Shown piece by piece: positions 9,216 through 64,000 of a DNA stretch of 64,000 bases (position 1 is its first letter; every line of letters starts with the position of its first letter). The translations under genes were made by a program, and so were the position numbers. This DNA is from Odobenus rosmarus divergens. Lineage: Eukaryota > Chordata > Mammalia > Carnivora > Odobenidae. The stretch covers positions 229,869 to 293,868 of the forward strand of contig NW_004450664.1 in the NCBI RefSeq assembly GCF_000321225.1, given 5' to 3'. The notes beneath the pieces were generated by a model, which saw nothing but the letters and a program-made list of their open reading frames with translations, was not told the origin of the DNA and searched no databases.

Positions 9216-10439
9216 ATGCAGACAAGCCCACCGGTCCTAACACAGATCTGTGCTGCCTGCTGGGGCAACACATATGAGAAGCTCTTTACCCTCAGCATTT
9301 CTCCTGGGAGGTACCTGGTGCAAATTCTTGGTGTCAGTTCTAGTCAAGTATCTAAAAGAGATGTTCGCTGTTGCTTTCAGAATTACACAGCATTGGAGCT
9401 AGGTAGGTGTTCTGCTCAACCACTGTATTTTGCAGATGATGCACAGAGAAGCTACATCAGTAAGGTCAGACATGTAGATAGAACCTGAATCTCTCAAGAG
9501 CTGGGGAGGCCCCAGCTGTTGAGTACCTTGCACCTGGTTCTTTGGACAGTACAGGACACTTGGGTGACTGCGTTGGTACTGGGGCAGAGTTGTGTGAGTA
9601 GCCAGATGGGGGCAACTCTTTGCAAGGAAAAGACTCAGCTTGGCTTGGGATGTGGAAGTGTGTGTAAAGAGACCAGCATATGTCAATTGTGCCGGAGGAC
9701 ATCTGGGCACAGCCCTAGGAGGCTGACTGGCTGGGGCCAGTGCCCTGCACATGCCCTCTCTTAGGCATTTTTGCAAAGGTTGGGGATGAGGGCTGACTAG
9801 CAGGACTGTAGACAGCTTTGGCAATGGGGGTGCAGAGGAACGGAAATATGGAAGGGAGTTCCCTGGCCCCCGAAGGAGTGGACAGGAACACAAGATGGGC
9901 AAGGGGTTGAGGACAAGAGAGCCATGTGGGCTCTGGTGAATCTCTTGAATGGGGTGGGTGGGGGAAGAAGGCATCATATTGTATTCCTCTCTCTTCTTTG
10001 CCTATGTACCAGCAGGTCCGAGGCGGTGGCAGACAGTGAACCATCCCAGACCCACAGGGGAGTCTTTTAGGAGAAGCCTGAAGATGAGCGAGGGGCTGTT
10101 GTTTAAAGGGCCATTTCCAAGGGCCTTGTTGGTGAAGCTCTCAGGGAGAACAGGAAATAGAAGCCGGGAGCCCAGATTTCCAGGCTGTGTGCTGCAGCTC
10201 GCAGTGGAGAGTCCCGGGGACGGCCAGAGAGAGAACCCCGCGGACAGGGTGGTCTCCAGGGGTGATCTGGGGCGGGAACAGGGGAGCCTGTGCAGCACTA
10301 AAGGCAGGACCATGTAACTGAGACGCAGCTGCGCCTGGGCTAGCGGCCCTTCTCGGCCAATCCGCCGCGTTCATCAGCACCCTCAGGCGCAGGGCACTGC
10401 TCGGGCAGTGCCCAAAGATCGGACACCCCGCCCAGACTA

Positions 10440-10942
10440 GAGCAGGGAGGCGAGACAGACAGCCGGGGCCGGGAGGAGGCCAGCGCAGCTGTCCACTTGG
10501 AGCGGGTAGCCCTCAAGGCGGGTGTGGGTGGGGGCTGGAGAGCAGGCGGAAGGGCCAAGGCTAGGTGGGAGGGGCCCGGGCGCCGGAGCTGGAGCGCGCG
10601 GCTTTGGGGTGGAGGCTGCCGAGCCAGCTAGCAGGCGAGGGGCGGGGGCGCTGGGGCCGGCGCGCAGGAGGGGCGGGGGCGGCGGGGAGGGGGGCTCGGG
10701 CTGCGTGTGCCGGAGCTGGCGGGGGCGGCGGTGCGTGCGCATGACGCGGGGGGAGGGCCCGGGCCGCGCGCTCCCGGTCCCGTTGTTGTTGCCGCTGGAG
10801 GCTGCTCCGAGGCAGCGGGATCGCGGCGCCGAGAAGCGCCCTGCAGCGGCGGCCACAGCGTGCGCGGCGGCGCCTCCCGGCCTCGGCCCCCGGCCTCCGG
10901 CCTCATGCGCTAGCCCCGCGCCGCCGGCTCCGTAGTCCCGGC
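10440..10942 (+). promoter_or_regulatory. AGAP3: AGAP3 upstream CpG-island promoter and 5' UTR
   Basis: Very GC- and CpG-rich, TATA-less, with many GC boxes and an imperfect NRF1-type element (TGCGTGCGCATGACGC, 10732-10747). It runs into the assembly gap and lies directly before the visible part of coding exon 1, so it should contain the main start site and 5' UTR. The start codon is probably hidden in the gap. Confidence 0.7.
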
Positions 10943-11167
10943 NNNNNNNNNNNNNNNNNNNNNNNNNNNNNNNNNNNNNNNNNNNNNNNNNNNNNNNNNN
11001 NNNNNNNNNNNNNNNNNNNNNNNNNNNNNNNNNNNNNNNNNNNNNNNNNNNNNNNNNNNNNNNNNNNNNNNNNNNNNNNNNNNNNNNNNNNNNNNNNNNN
11101 NNNNNNNNNNNNNNNNNNNNNNNNNNNNNNNNNNNNNNNNNNNNNNNNNNNNNNNNNNNNNNNNNNN
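10943..11167. other. Assembly gap of 225 N
   Basis: Run of N within the CpG island that holds AGAP3 exon 1. Very high GC on both sides is the likely cause. It hides the 5' end of the AGAP3 coding sequence. Confidence 1.

Positions 11168-64000
<52,833 letters not shown>

Larger units (their letters stand above)
8041..10400. other. Intergenic region between TMUB1 and AGAP3
   Basis: No supported gene. Holds a MIR relic (about 8540-8745), an ancient interspersed-repeat relic (about 9075-9215) and otherwise single-copy-looking sequence. TMUB1 and AGAP3 are head-to-head across this gap. Confidence 0.75.

Overview
This is a mammalian nuclear window. Its coding regions are split into exons with GT-AG introns. 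CanSINE elements (tRNA-Lys-derived SINEs ending in an AATAAAATCTT-type tail), MIR/L2 relics and CpG islands lie between them. The wording of the CanSINEs points to a dog-like carnivore (Caniformia). The gene order SLC4A2 - FASTK - TMUB1 - AGAP3 is the order I know from human 7q36.1, where GBX1 lies beyond AGAP3. Genes were identified by recognising protein sequence; no search was run.

Layout. Positions 1-840 hold the last three coding exons of SLC4A2 (+). FASTK (-, 1052-5122) is tail-to-tail with it, and the two poly(A) signals are about 135 bp apart. All ten FASTK coding exons join in phase to 549 codons plus stop. TMUB1 (-, two coding exons, 246 aa) lies upstream of FASTK, with a 5' UTR exon and promoter at about 7.9-8.04 kb. 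Positions 8.04-10.4 kb are intergenic and repeat-bearing. AGAP3 (+) fills the rest. Its first exon is interrupted by a 225-base assembly gap (10943-11167). Seventeen in-phase coding exons are visible, and the last 3' exon(s) lie beyond the window.

AGAP3 encodes, in order, a GTPase-like domain (exons 2-7), a split PH domain (exons 10-14), an ArfGAP zinc finger (exons 15-16) and the start of the ankyrin repeats (exon 17). Intron 1 is 25 kb and holds most of the SINEs. Near its 3' end is a second CpG-rich first exon (34013-34916, 301 codons) whose donor phase matches exon 2, so it could supply a different N-terminus.

Most notable non-coding structure: (1) a 1.3 kb pyrimidine/purine-asymmetric minisatellite in intron 8 with a 174-bp higher-order duplication, open in all three forward frames but not a gene; (2) a poly(A)-signal-bearing block in intron 8; (3) a phase-symmetric candidate cassette exon at 58919-59008; (4) five AT-rich, TAATTA-rich islands in otherwise GC-rich 3' introns of AGAP3 (46.4, 51.8, 57.0, 58.05 and 59.9 kb). 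These look like homeodomain-bound conserved enhancers, possibly serving the neighbouring developmental gene GBX1 rather than AGAP3. The enhancer idea is inference from motif content and known synteny.
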